From the NCBI RefSeq assembly GCF_030542105.1, contig NZ_JAUOFB010000005.1, positions 1 to 64,000 on the forward strand: DNA of 64,000 bases, written 5' to 3'. How positions within the stretch are numbered: position 1 is the stretch's first letter; each line of letters starts with the position of its first letter. Shown in pieces: positions 1 to 7,785 of this stretch. The translations under genes were made by a program, and so were the position numbers. The stretch is from Hymenobacter sp. BT730. GTDB taxonomy: Bacteria; Bacteroidota; Bacteroidia; Cytophagales; Hymenobacteraceae. Below the pieces are notes generated by a model. The model worked only from the letters and a program-made list of their open reading frames with translations. It was not told the DNA's origin and made no database searches.

Positions 1-131
1 AGCCCCACGGCCTCATCCCAGCCCGTCGACAAGGTCGTCGACGTAAACCCCGTCACCGGCGCCTGACCGCGCAAGGGGTGGCTACCGATTAAGACACTCA
101 GAAAGAAAAGAAGGAAGAAACAGTTTTTCAT
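1..131 (-). CDS. Secreted protein, N-terminal fragment (runs off the left edge)
   Basis: The minus strand opens with an ATG at 131 and stays open to the window edge, giving 43 complete codons. The first 24 residues form a clear signal peptide: MKNC, a Phe/Leu-rich core, and a likely cleavage after GQA. An AAGGAG-like ribosome binding site lies about 8 bases upstream of the ATG. The mature start (PVTGFTSTTLSTGWDEAVG) resembles the first strand of secreted PQQ-type sugar dehydrogenase or other beta-propeller proteins, which often begin GF...SGL..PVG. That assignment is only a guess from a short stretch. The plus strand also has an open frame ending with TGA at 66, but the signal peptide and ribosome binding site favour the minus strand. 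Confidence 0.65.
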   Translation of the reverse strand, partial: MKNCFFLLFFLSVLIGSHPLRGQAPVTGFTSTTLSTGWDEAVG

Positions 132-796
132 CGTCTGCTCCTTTTAATGCCTTGCAATACATCCTCAACCCTCCCCTGCCACAACGGTGTGGTGAAGCTC
201 TTACTCAGCTTGCTATCGGTCCATTCCAAATCCGGAATGCCTACTTTTTCTCAGGCCTCTATTTTATAGAAGCATGGCTGGCCCAAAATGAGCAAAGCCT
301 TTTATGTTAACTTTTTCCTATGGACGGGGCCGTAATGTATATAGTCCAGTATAGGCAAGCAGCACCGTAATCATCTCCCTCACTACCCCTCTACCTGAAA
401 GGCGTCTATCAGCTCTATCTTAATTTACAGTAAAAATATATCATAGTAAATATAAAATATTTTATACTATTGCTTTGTATTAAGATTGGAAAAGGGCGTA
501 TTACCCTGCTTGTCTGGCCAGATAAAGCCGCAAGCTTTTTATGCCGTAATTGGAGCCGCCTCCACATCCAAACAATGGTGCTGTCAGCATAAGGCAATAC
601 CAACAGCACTAAACTTCGCGGCACCAAAACTCCGGGAGCCACCGGGTTCCATTGCGCTTACTCCTTTTAGCTTATGCTCAATAAAGTTTATCGGAACCTG
701 TTCTGTGGCATTCACTTCATTCCAACGAGCGTTGATTCATTTAATGTTATAAGCTCCTACTTGTCTGGCAGCTGCCCTAAAACTTGTCCTTGCCAC
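132..796. other. Intergenic debris, no supportable gene
   Basis: About 665 bases without a convincing gene. The first part must hold the promoter of the leftward secreted gene. Between about 480 and 750 both strands have short open frames, but none has a recognisable motif, and the minus-strand frames are broken by stops into pieces of about 50 codons. It reads like decayed coding sequence of unknown origin. The stretch near 415-480 is strongly AT-rich. Confidence 0.5.
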
Positions 797-1606
797 CTAC
801 TTGCCGAAGCTACGCAGGTTGTAATTAAAGCTTAGCAGGAAATACTGCGTGAGCACGCGGCTGCGCACATCTTCCAGATAGGTATCGGTTACGTTGCGCA
901 CCACGCTCCGATTTTGCCGCAGCAGGACATAGGCCTGCAGCTTTAACTCTCCCTGCCGGTTGACAAAGAACTGCCGCGCCACACTGGCATTCCAAAGCAC
1001 CACTTGCTGGTTGTAGCCCTCGCCCCGGCCGGTATACCGATTTACCCACACCTAGCTGGTGAAAACCCAGCGGCACGGCAGTTGGTAGTATAATCCCCCG
1101 AGAGGGTTTGGGTGAGGAAAGAAGTGTTTGCTGGGGCAGCAGGGAGTAGGTGGCCCGCTCTTAGGTGAGATTACCGCTTAAACTGAATTCGAGCTGATCA
1201 TTAAAGGCCGAATTGATGCTCACTCCTTGTCCCAGGCTCCAGTTGTGGGCATGTTCGGGCTGCGCGCTTACCAGGTTAGTGCTACGCGTCAGGTTGCCGT
1301 TGGTGAAAAGATTCACGTTCAGCTTGTGCCAGGCCAGCCGCTGCCCCAGGGATAAGAAGCCGTTTAAGGTGGTATAGCCATCGGCATTCACCGGGCGGAT
1401 AATCTGCACGCCGGATGGGGTAAATGCCGTGGACGAGACAATCCGATCCTGCACGGAGTTGCCACGCAGCAGGGCATACACGCTGCGGTTATTCACCGCA
1501 TTAAACTGAATATAGGTGGCGGAAAGCGAGTGAATAAACTCCGGTTGCCCACCCGCACGTTCAGCGGATTGGTGTTGTCAGGTACCCGGCAGTAGTCCAT
1601 AGCTTT
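797..1606 (-). pseudogene. Outer-membrane beta-barrel (TonB-receptor-like) pseudogene, C-terminal remnant
   Basis: Reading the minus strand and shifting frame gives a continuous beta-barrel protein. It contains VPDNTNPLNVRVGN, then a frame change near 1545, then HSLSATYIQFNAVNNRS and SLGQRLAWHKLNVNLFTNG, an in-frame stop near 1161, a further shift near 1100, a TAG near 1052, and finally NQQVVLWNASVARQFF and a terminal LSFNYNLRSFGK with its stop at 797-799. These are typical of the barrel part of Bacteroidota outer-membrane proteins (OMP_b-brl family). Only about 270 codons remain; the signal peptide, carboxypeptidase-like domain and plug are absent. At least two stops and two frameshifts make this a dead gene. 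The wide spread of the lesions argues against simple sequencing error. Confidence 0.85.
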
Positions 1607-2004
1607 CAACCTAGTGAGTTACCCGCCTTAGTTCTGGTGCACAAGGTGTGGAGTTGTGGCGGCAGCCAGGCCTGCCCGATGTGGACGAGCTGGTTCCGCT
1701 ATTGCTGAGTAAAATCCGCCCCGCCACTATGTCTGCACTATAAGCCAGTTTCTGCAAGATTGAGAAACAGGATTTTAGGGAAGTGCTGAAGCATAAGCAG
1801 TTCACCGTATAACTTATTTTCGTCCCTTAACATATAATTAGTTCCAGGGCAGTCCTCGGAAAAGGAGCAGTTTTAGGTTATATCGAGGCAGCTTCCTTAA
1901 AGAGTAATTTTTCAGGATAGCTTACGCAAATCAACTACTATTATTGGCAAGCAAACAGACCAGGCAGAAAGGGCAGGGCTTAAATGCCGTAGAGGAATAA
2001 AAAG
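1607..2004. other. Intergenic debris
   Basis: About 400 bases with no supportable gene. A plus-strand open frame from about 1635 to 1732 reads ...LPDVDELVPLLLSK... and ends at a TAA. It has no start or known motif and may be the tail of a lost gene. The part after 1800 is AT-rich and probably holds the promoter of the following small gene. Confidence 0.4.
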
Positions 2005-2421
2005 ATGAAATACAAAGAAGTGATATTAAATCCCCAAAGAGGTGTTGCTGGCATATTCTTTAACGAACCCATTAAAGAATGCCTCCCTGATGAATATGAG
2101 TTCTTTCAAGCAGGCGATGATTTCTTGGAAGATCTATACATCCTCAAAAATCCCCCTTTGTCCGTTTATGTAGATGACAAGAAAAAAATAAGCTCCATAA
2201 CGTGCAGATATTCATGCATATATAAAGGATTCGAATTAATCAGAATGCCTTTAGTTGAATTTCAACATCTATTTAAAATAACTATCATACCCAGTGGCAC
2301 ATATTATGTGCCTGGAATGAATAAAAATGGCAAATATCAAACTGTGTATGAATGTGAAGAGTTAGGAATACAATTATGGGTTTGGAGAAATCGTATTATA
2401 ACAGTGTCTTGCACTAATTGA
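2005..2421 (+). CDS. Orphan 138-aa protein of unknown function, AT-rich
   Basis: A complete 138-codon frame, not recognised. It has no signal peptide and no membrane segment, so it is probably a small soluble cytoplasmic protein. The pattern is alternating beta-type: a start that could follow GVAGIFFNEPIKECLP, a central YVDDKKKISSITCR hairpin, and an end with YECEELGIQLWVWRNRIITVSC. This alternation (predicted strand, turn with charged residues, strand, then an aromatic-rich closing strand) recalls orphan immunity-type proteins of polymorphic toxin systems, but no toxin lies beside it, so this is only a suggestion. Codons are rich in A and T (aaa, ata, tta), unlike the GC-rich genes around it, which points to transfer. 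It lies between a pseudogene and tRNA genes. Confidence 0.6.
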   Translation: MKYKEVILNPQRGVAGIFFNEPIKECLPDEYEFFQAGDDFLEDLYILKNPPLSVYVDDKKKISSITCRYSCIYKGFELIRMPLVEFQHLFKITIIPSGTYYVPGMNKNGKYQTVYECEELGIQLWVWRNRIITVSCTN

Positions 2422-2825
2422 AATAAATACCCTAGTTCTGCTGGCCTAGTTGACCTCGGGGTGTGAGTGGAGTCCGGCCGGTATTGAGTTTGCCCAGTAG
2501 CAAGGAGGTAAAGGCACTAAGGGCCGCTTCGATGTGAAGTTCTGGTGCCATAAGGTCCAGTAAATCTGCGCTGGCGGTTCTTAACAGCTTGTCACATTTT
2601 ACAAACGGTGGTTTAAGTAATGGGACAAGCTCAATATTGAGTTTCAATAAATCTCAGGCATTGGACCTTATTTAAAGGCGAAATTTGCTAGTCTTTGCCT
2701 TTGACTTAACAACTACAATTTGTTGAGCTTCGACTTAGATAGTCCGTTGTTAGAAATATGAGCTTTCTACAATAGGACTGATATACTCAACATAAACATA
2801 TACACTAACGTGTACCCGGGAATAC
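2422..2825. other. Intergenic stretch with a weak minus-strand frame
   Basis: About 400 bases. The minus strand has a 71-codon frame (2432-2647) ending ...LLLGKLNTGRTPLTPRGQLGQQN. It has no ribosome binding site and no recognised domain. It shares only the short string ELVPLL with a plus-strand frame near 1680. It is most likely a gene tail left by rearrangement. From 2650 onward the sequence is AT-rich and I see no gene. Confidence 0.35.
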
Positions 2826-2861
2826 AAAAGCCCCGTTTCCAAACTGGAAACGGGGCTTTTT
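2826..2861 (-). terminator. Terminator of the tRNA-Ser pair
   Basis: A 15-bp perfect stem (AAAAGCCCCGTTTCC and its complement) around a 5-base loop, with T-runs on both sides. It starts 4 bases past the 3' end of the tRNA-Ser(UGA) gene on the minus strand, so it ends that transcript. Confidence 0.9.
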
Positions 2862-2864
2862 CTG

Positions 2865-2949
2865 CAGAGGAGGAGGGATTCGAACCCCCGGAGGTTTAAC
2901 CCTCAACGGTTTTCAAGACCGCCGCAATCGACCACTCTGCCACTCCTCT
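2865..2949 (-). tRNA. tRNA-Ser (anticodon UGA)
   Basis: On the minus strand an AGAGGAG acceptor arm pairs with CTCCTCT. The gene has the long variable arm of class II tRNAs, a GGTTCGAATCC T-arm, and the anticodon loop CTTGAAA, which gives UGA (reads UCA). The 3' CCA is not encoded: the sequence after the discriminator G is CAG. It follows the second tRNA-Ser gene by 52 bases. Confidence 0.95.
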
Positions 2950-3001
2950 AAAGGTTCCGCGGTAGTAAACAAACAACTTTTCCCGCGAAAGAAAAAGCTG
3001 C

Positions 3002-3091
3002 TGGCAGAGAGGGGGGGATTCGAACCCCCGATACCCTTGCAGGTATAACGGATTTCGAATCCGTCGCATTCGACCACTCTGCCACCTCTCT
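3002..3091 (-). tRNA. tRNA-Ser (anticodon CGA)
   Basis: On the minus strand AGAGAGG pairs with CCTCTCT. The gene has a long variable arm, the T-arm GGTTCGAATCC, and the anticodon loop TTCGAAA, which gives CGA (reads UCG). Unlike its neighbour, the discriminator G is followed by an encoded CCA (the complement of 3002-3004). It is the first gene of the two-tRNA transcript. Confidence 0.95.
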
Positions 3092-3118
3092 AAGGCCCAA
3101 TTGAGTGGATTGGGACGA

Positions 3119-3149
3119 CAAAAGTAGCTTTCTGCCCTGCCTGGCGCAA
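3119..3149 (-). promoter_or_regulatory. Bacteroidota-type promoter of the tRNA-Ser pair
   Basis: Reading the minus strand, TTG (3147-3149) is followed by 20 bases and then TACTTTTG (3119-3126), an exact match to the Bacteroidota -33/-7 consensus. The expected transcription start lies about 20 bases before the first tRNA. No other TTG-N20-TAnnTTTG in the window that I checked is as clean, except the one upstream of bamD. Confidence 0.75.
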
Positions 3150-3191
3150 GCTTGCGTTCCTATTTTTTTGTTTTTTTTCCTGGAATGACTC

Positions 3192-4217
3192 TTAATGATT
3201 GGCTAACTCCTCATTACGAATCACATACCGTTTCAACCTTCCGGTTACGGCATCAATGCTCACATTTACTTCAAATCCCACAATAAGCGTCATACACACA
3301 AAATCAAGCCACACCATAAAGCCCACCAGCGCCCCAATAGAGCCATAGAAGTGGTTGTAGGAATCGAAGATTTTGATGTAAAGGATGAATAAAGACGAAA
3401 CCAGGAAAATGAGCAGCGTGGCCACTACCGCGCCGGCGGAGAAAAAGGGCCATCGGTCCTGCACGGCTGGCACGTAGTAATAAATAAGGCAGGTAGTGAG
3501 CAGGAATAGCCCTACTACGGAGCCATAACGCAGCAGCATGATAAGCACGGCCGTGAGCCGCTCGGGCACAATTTCGTAAAACACCAGCGTGTCAATGATA
3601 TAAGTACCAAAGAAGATACCGGCAATAGAGATGATCAGCACCATGGCCAATACCACCGTCAGCAGGGTAGCTATGACGCGCTTCCGCAGGTAAGTACGCC
3701 GTTTAAAGGTGTGGTACTTTTTATCGAAGGCATCCAGCAGAGCCATAATGCCATTGGAGCTAAGTACCAGCGCCGCCCCAAAACCGAAAGAGAGCAAGCC
3801 CCCGTGCGGAATGTTCACAATGTCCTCAATGGTATCGGCAATGACTACGTACATCTCCCGCGGAATGAAATCGGAGAGAAACTGTAGAATATCCAGGTTC
3901 AGGTTAGGAATCTGGATGTAAGGAATGAGCGTGAACAGAAAGATAATGGTGGGAAAGATGGAAACTGTGAAGTTGAAGGCCATGTAGCTGGCCCGCTTCG
4001 TCACACTATCCAGCTTTAGTTCCTGAATCATGTGGTCTACCACATCATAAACGGAAGCCTTGCCCCTATTAAAACGCAGCCGCTTCAGCCAGACAATAAG
4101 CTTCCGGTACGTGCGCTGCTGGCGCATGTTGGAAACCTGATACCGGCGGGGCATACGCATTAACATATCTGCATTCTGAGTGATGAAAGTTGGAGTATCG
4201 GGAAACTTAGCTTTCAT
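3192..4217 (-). CDS. YihY/BrkB-family inner-membrane protein
   Basis: A 341-aa integral membrane protein with about six membrane segments (roughly residues 80-100, 138-160, 182-208, 225-248, 258-282 and 294-318) after a basic cytoplasmic N-terminus. The conserved closing block YGSIGALVGFMVWLDF at about 291 and the charged FDKKYH turn at about 165 are typical of the YihY/BrkB family (formerly mislabelled RNase BN). Its function is not firmly known; roles in transport or serum resistance have been proposed. The start codon lies 11 bases inside the end of the thioesterase gene, so translation is probably coupled. It is the last gene of the mltG operon. Confidence 0.85.
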   Translation of the reverse strand: MKAKFPDTPTFITQNADMLMRMPRRYQVSNMRQQRTYRKLIVWLKRLRFNRGKASVYDVVDHMIQELKLDSVTKRASYMAFNFTVSIFPTIIFLFTLIPYIQIPNLNLDILQFLSDFIPREMYVVIADTIEDIVNIPHGGLLSFGFGAALVLSSNGIMALLDAFDKKYHTFKRRTYLRKRVIATLLTVVLAMVLIISIAGIFFGTYIIDTLVFYEIVPERLTAVLIMLLRYGSVVGLFLLTTCLIYYYVPAVQDRWPFFSAGAVVATLLIFLVSSLFILYIKIFDSYNHFYGSIGALVGFMVWLDFVCMTLIVGFEVNVSIDAVTGRLKRYVIRNEELANH

Positions 4218-4728
4218 TTCCCTTCAGGAAAGCAGCCGGGGCAGGCGCTTCCGAAGGCAGCTTTTGCTTGGGCGGCGTGAGGGGGCTCGTAAGTTCGTCT
4301 TCACTAAAAAAGGGCGCCAGCTTGGCCTGAATATCCTGTGGAATAGGTACCGGGCGGCCATTGGCAGTACTCACGAATACCATCAGTGTGTGGCCTTCCG
4401 TAAGCAGTTCCTGAGCCTCATTATAAATTTCGTACTCAAACAAAATGCGTGAGCCTTCGGCCGGCTGCTTTAACAGTAGGCGCACCATGAGCAGGTCATC
4501 GTAGCGGGCCGGGCGGCGGAAGCGGGTGCGTATCTCCCCTACCGGCATGCCTACACCATCGGCCTCCAGGTCTTTGTAGCGGATGCCCAGCTGCCGGAAA
4601 GCTTCCGTGCGGGCTACTTCAAAGTACGCCGCGTAGTTACCGTGGTACACATAGCCCATCTGGTCGGTTTCGGCGTAGCGGACGCGGATGGCAGTGTCGT
4701 GGCTATACATAGTCAGTTGCGTGTTCAT
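4207..4728 (-). CDS. Acyl-CoA thioesterase (4-hydroxybenzoyl-CoA thioesterase-like, hot-dog fold)
   Basis: A 173-aa hot-dog-fold protein. The N-terminal block VRYAETDQMGYVYHGNY carries the Asp (about residue 22) that acts in the YbgC/4HBT thioesterases, followed by the helix YFEVARTEAFRQLG. It should hydrolyse acyl-CoA esters; the true substrate is unknown. I chose the ATG at 4728 because it follows AAGGGAACT and gives the usual family N-terminus; an upstream ATG at 4770 would add 14 unlike residues. The C-terminal tail (PPKQKLPSEAPAPAAF) is Pro/Ala-rich and probably disordered. It sits 53 bases after mltG and overlaps the BrkB-like gene. Confidence 0.85.
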   Translation of the reverse strand: MNTQLTMYSHDTAIRVRYAETDQMGYVYHGNYAAYFEVARTEAFRQLGIRYKDLEADGVGMPVGEIRTRFRRPARYDDLLMVRLLLKQPAEGSRILFEYEIYNEAQELLTEGHTLMVFVSTANGRPVPIPQDIQAKLAPFFSEDELTSPLTPPKQKLPSEAPAPAAFLKGNES

Positions 4729-4781
4729 AGTTCCCTTGGATAAGTGGCCCGCTAAAGGCCAACTATTCACTGGAAACCGAT

Positions 4782-5858
4782 TTATTTCATAATTCCGGCC
4801 CGGCTCAGGGCAGCCTGATACCGGCGGGCGTTTACCAGATGCTCCTGCTCATTACGGGCAAAGGCATGGTAACCGCTGAAATCTTCCTTGGCACAGAAAT
4901 ACAGGTACTGGTGGCTTTCGGGGTTTAACACGGCATCAATGCTGGCAATGCTGGGCAGGTTGATAGGGCCTGGGGGCAAGCCTGCATATTTATAGGTGTT
5001 GTAGGGCGAGTCTTTCAGCAAGTGTACGTTAAGCACCCGCTTGATGGTGAAATCCTGGTTGGCGTACACCACCGTGGGGTCGGCCTGCAGTTTCATGCCG
5101 CGCTTCAGGCGGTTGAGGTACACGCCGGCCACGCGGGGGCGCTCATCGGCGTGTTGCTGCTGCTCGGCTTCCACAATGCTGGCCAGTGTGCTTACCTGCG
5201 CCCGGCTGAGGTTCAGGGCCTTGCGCTTGGCGTCGCGGGCGGGCGTCCAAAACTTCTCGTATTCCTTTTTCATGCGCTGCATGAGATTATCGGGCGAGGA
5301 GTTCCAATACAGCTCGTAGGTATTGGGAATGAACATCGTCAGGATGCTCGTCGTGTCGAAACCCAGGCCTTTGGTGTAGCTGGGGCTACTCAACAGCGAA
5401 TCGAACTGACCAGGGCGCGAGTCGATGGCCGTGCTGAGCTTGCGGGCCAGGTCCTCGCGCAGCCGGATGTTCTGAAAGGTGAGCTTAAGCGGCGACTGCC
5501 GGCCGGCGCGCAGGTCGGAAATCAGCTGACGGTTGGTATAACCATCCTTCAACTCGTAACGACCAGGCTTCACCAGCTTATCATACTTCATCAGGCGAGC
5601 TACAAAGTGCAGGCTGAGCTTGTCCACAATCACGCCAGTGGCATCAATGGAGTCCAGTACGGCTTTGGCCGTTTCGCCGCGGCGCACCAGCACATAGGTG
5701 GGCCGGCCTTTGGTTTCTACGTTGGCCGTGAAGAAAACCTGGTAGAAATAATAGGAAAACGTGACGAACAGTAGTCCCAAAATGGCCGTAATGGCGGCAA
5801 ACCGGTTGCGGCGGCGAATAGCGCGGGCTTTGTAGTCGATGCGGGGTGTTGTGGCCAT
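4782..5858 (-). CDS. mltG: Endolytic murein transglycosylase MltG
   Basis: A 358-aa protein with a short basic cytoplasmic tail, one membrane helix at about residues 21-42 and a periplasmic YceG domain. The catalytic Glu lies in STLASIVEAEQQ (about residue 230), followed by the family block PRVAGVYLNRLKRGM and the DPTVVYA motif. A LysM-like segment (FVLRRGET at about 55-62, then roughly 50 residues) precedes it. MltG cuts nascent peptidoglycan glycan strands and so sets their length. Length and start agree with the family. It is the first gene of a three-gene minus-strand operon, with a TACTTTTG promoter element about 86 bases upstream. Confidence 0.93.
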   Translation of the reverse strand: MATTPRIDYKARAIRRRNRFAAITAILGLLFVTFSYYFYQVFFTANVETKGRPTYVLVRRGETAKAVLDSIDATGVIVDKLSLHFVARLMKYDKLVKPGRYELKDGYTNRQLISDLRAGRQSPLKLTFQNIRLREDLARKLSTAIDSRPGQFDSLLSSPSYTKGLGFDTTSILTMFIPNTYELYWNSSPDNLMQRMKKEYEKFWTPARDAKRKALNLSRAQVSTLASIVEAEQQQHADERPRVAGVYLNRLKRGMKLQADPTVVYANQDFTIKRVLNVHLLKDSPYNTYKYAGLPPGPINLPSIASIDAVLNPESHQYLYFCAKEDFSGYHAFARNEQEHLVNARRYQAALSRAGIMK

Positions 5859-5943
5859 GCGAAGGCAGGACGAAAAGTAGAGATAGAAAAGAAGAAAGTC
5901 GATGCCAGACCGGTAGCGTCCGGGTTGTTACCGCTTCGACTCG

Positions 5944-5977
5944 CAAAAGTACGCTTCTGCGCTTCATCTTTTGCCAA
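5944..5977 (-). promoter_or_regulatory. Candidate promoter of the mltG operon
   Basis: On the minus strand TACTTTTG (5944-5951) matches the TAnnTTTG -7 consensus. An upstream TTG (5975-5977) lies 23 bases away, a little more than the usual 19-21. The ATG of mltG is about 86 bases downstream. Confidence 0.5.
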
Positions 5978-6153
5978 CCTAGCCTCTACATGCCAGTCTT
6001 AAGCAGAATTAGCAGCCCAAGCGCAACCCCAGCGGGGAAAACACCGAACTAGTGAAAGTTATCTTTTCGGCTTAGTACATTGCCCCGGTCGCGCCTGCCT
6101 TGCTGTAAGGCGGCCTACCTGGTTTTTATTGTTTCCATCTTAGCTCCTCCCCT

Positions 6154-6783
6154 ATGTCTGCCACGCTGCTTCGCATTCACCCCGATAACCCACCGCTAAA
6201 CCGCATTCAGCAAGCGGTGGACATCCTGCGTAACGGCGGTGTCATCATTTATCCAACTGATACGATTTATGGGCTGGGTTGCGACATTACCAATTCCAAA
6301 GCCGTGGAGAAGCTTTGCCGCATCAAAGGCATCAAACCAGATAAAGCCAATCTGTCCTTTATCTGCTCCGACCTTTCGCACATCACCGACTACGCCAACG
6401 GCATTACCACTCCCATCTATAAAGTGCTGAAAAAAGCGCTACCGGGGCCGTTCACATTCATTTTTGAAGCCAGCACCAAAGCCCCGAAATATGGTGGCGT
6501 AAAGCGCAAGACGGTGGGTATCCGCATACCTGACCATAACATTTGCCTGGCACTGGTGCGCGAGCTGGGCAACCCCATTGTGAGCACCTCCATTCGGGAT
6601 GAAGACGAAATTCTGGAATATAGCACCGACCCTGACCTCATCTTCGAGAAATACCGGCCCCTGGTAGACCTAGTAATCGACGGCGGCTTTGGTAACAACA
6701 TTGCCAGCACCGTGGTAGACTGCACCGATGAGGATTTCAATATTGTGCGCCAGGGTGCCGGCGACATTGAGCAGTATCTGTAG
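6154..6783 (+). CDS. L-threonylcarbamoyladenylate synthase (Sua5/YrdC/YciO family)
   Basis: A 209-aa protein with a single YrdC-like domain. It carries the typical GGVIIYPTDTIYGLGCD block (about residues 29-45), KGIKPDKANLSFIC (KRxxxKP-type site), LPGPFTFIFEAS, and the VGIRIPDHNICLALV motif with the GNPIVSTS turn. It makes threonylcarbamoyl-AMP from Thr, bicarbonate and ATP for the t6A37 modification of tRNA. The C-terminal Sua5 domain is absent, as in the short TsaC/YciO proteins; the KPDKAN in place of the classical KR..KP may mean it is closer to YciO. It stands alone, divergent from mltG, and is closed by a strong terminator. Confidence 0.85.
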   Translation: MSATLLRIHPDNPPLNRIQQAVDILRNGGVIIYPTDTIYGLGCDITNSKAVEKLCRIKGIKPDKANLSFICSDLSHITDYANGITTPIYKVLKKALPGPFTFIFEASTKAPKYGGVKRKTVGIRIPDHNICLALVRELGNPIVSTSIRDEDEILEYSTDPDLIFEKYRPLVDLVIDGGFGNNIASTVVDCTDEDFNIVRQGAGDIEQYL

Positions 6784-6807
6784 AAAACCAGTCCGTTCCT
6801 TCAGTAG

Positions 6808-6843
6808 AAATCCCCAGGCAGTTGCAAAACTACCTGGGGATTT
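6808..6843. terminator. Bidirectional terminator
   Basis: AAATCCCCAGGCAGTT and its near-complement AACTACCTGGGGATTT around a 4-base loop. It lies between the convergent YrdC-family gene (plus) and acyltransferase gene (minus), and can serve both. Confidence 0.8.
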
Positions 6844-6876
6844 CTGCCTTATAATAGGCTGGATAACCTGTGAATG

Positions 6877-7785
6877 TTACTCCCCGGCCGGGCGCTGGTG
6901 CTTCCAGCGGCGGTGCGACCAGAGGTAATCTGCCGGGGCAGCCTGAATATCTTTTTCCATGGCCCGCGCAAAGGCTTCTGTTATCTGATGTTTTTCTGGG
7001 TCCAGGGGCGTATTGCCATCGAACAGCTCAGTGAGAAACGCTTCATAGTGTCCGCGCCGCAGGCGTCGGATGCTCACATACACTACTGGTAGCTGAAACT
7101 GTGCCACCAGGCGGTCGGCACCAGTATAAAAACCGGTTTCTTGGTGCAGCAGTTGGGTCCAGTAGCGGTTTTTGGGGTTACTGGGGCTTTGGTCGCTGAG
7201 CATGCACAGTAGCTGCTGCCGGTCTGAACTGGCAACCATATAGCGAATCGTTTCGCGCATAGTAACCAGCTCAGCCCCCGTGCGGGTGCGCAGCTTGTAC
7301 ATGAAATCATCAAAAAATGGGCTATTCAGGGGCTGGTACACACCTACGGCCGGTGCGTTTATCTGCAAGACGCCCGAGGTCAGAATCCATTCCCAGTTAC
7401 CGGCATGAGAGCCTACTGCCAGCATAGAACGTCCCTGGGCCAGCTTATCCGTGATGATGTGCTTATTAGGAAACGAAACGCGCCTGGACAGTTGGGCCGG
7501 TGTAGCCTGCCGCAACCATAGAATCTCTACTATCAGCTGCGCAAAGTGCCGGTAAAACCGACGGGCCAGCTGCCGATGCTCGGCCTCAGTTTTTTCCGGA
7601 AAGGAGTTACGCAGATTTTCCAACACCACCTTTTCCCGGTAGCGAAACACGTAAGCCATTAAAAAGTAAAGCACTTCGGCCAGCCCGTACAAAACGGTGA
7701 GCGGCAAGGAAGCCAGCCCCCGTAAAAACCAGTCGAGCGGACGATAATACCACGGATACGTGGGTTGGGCAATAGGTGAACTCAT
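6877..7785 (-). CDS. Lipid A biosynthesis acyltransferase-like protein (LpxL/HtrB family)
   Basis: A 302-aa membrane-associated protein of the lysophospholipid/lipid A acyltransferase family. A hydrophobic anchor spans about residues 25-46 (LASLPLTVLYGLAEVLYFLM). The H-x4-E catalytic pair is in GSHAGNWEW (His127, Glu132), with LSDQSP and the TGAD pocket further on. These enzymes move secondary acyl chains onto lipid A precursors at the inner face of the cytoplasmic membrane; related Bacteroidota proteins may make other lipids. Its ATG overlaps the stop of the upstream secreted-protein gene (ATGA), so the two are translationally coupled. Confidence 0.87.
   Translation of the reverse strand: MSSPIAQPTYPWYYRPLDWFLRGLASLPLTVLYGLAEVLYFLMAYVFRYREKVVLENLRNSFPEKTEAEHRQLARRFYRHFAQLIVEILWLRQATPAQLSRRVSFPNKHIITDKLAQGRSMLAVGSHAGNWEWILTSGVLQINAPAVGVYQPLNSPFFDDFMYKLRTRTGAELVTMRETIRYMVASSDRQQLLCMLSDQSPSNPKNRYWTQLLHQETGFYTGADRLVAQFQLPVVYVSIRRLRRGHYEAFLTELFDGNTPLDPEKHQITEAFARAMEKDIQAAPADYLWSHRRWKHQRPAGE

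Noticed and set aside
1..66. Plus-strand open frame ending with TGA at 66
   Set aside because: It is only 21 codons long in the window, and the opposite strand has a signal peptide and a ribosome binding site over the same bases.
415..752. Overlapping open frames on both strands
   Set aside because: No ribosome binding site, domain or plausible composition; the frames overlap each other on opposite strands.
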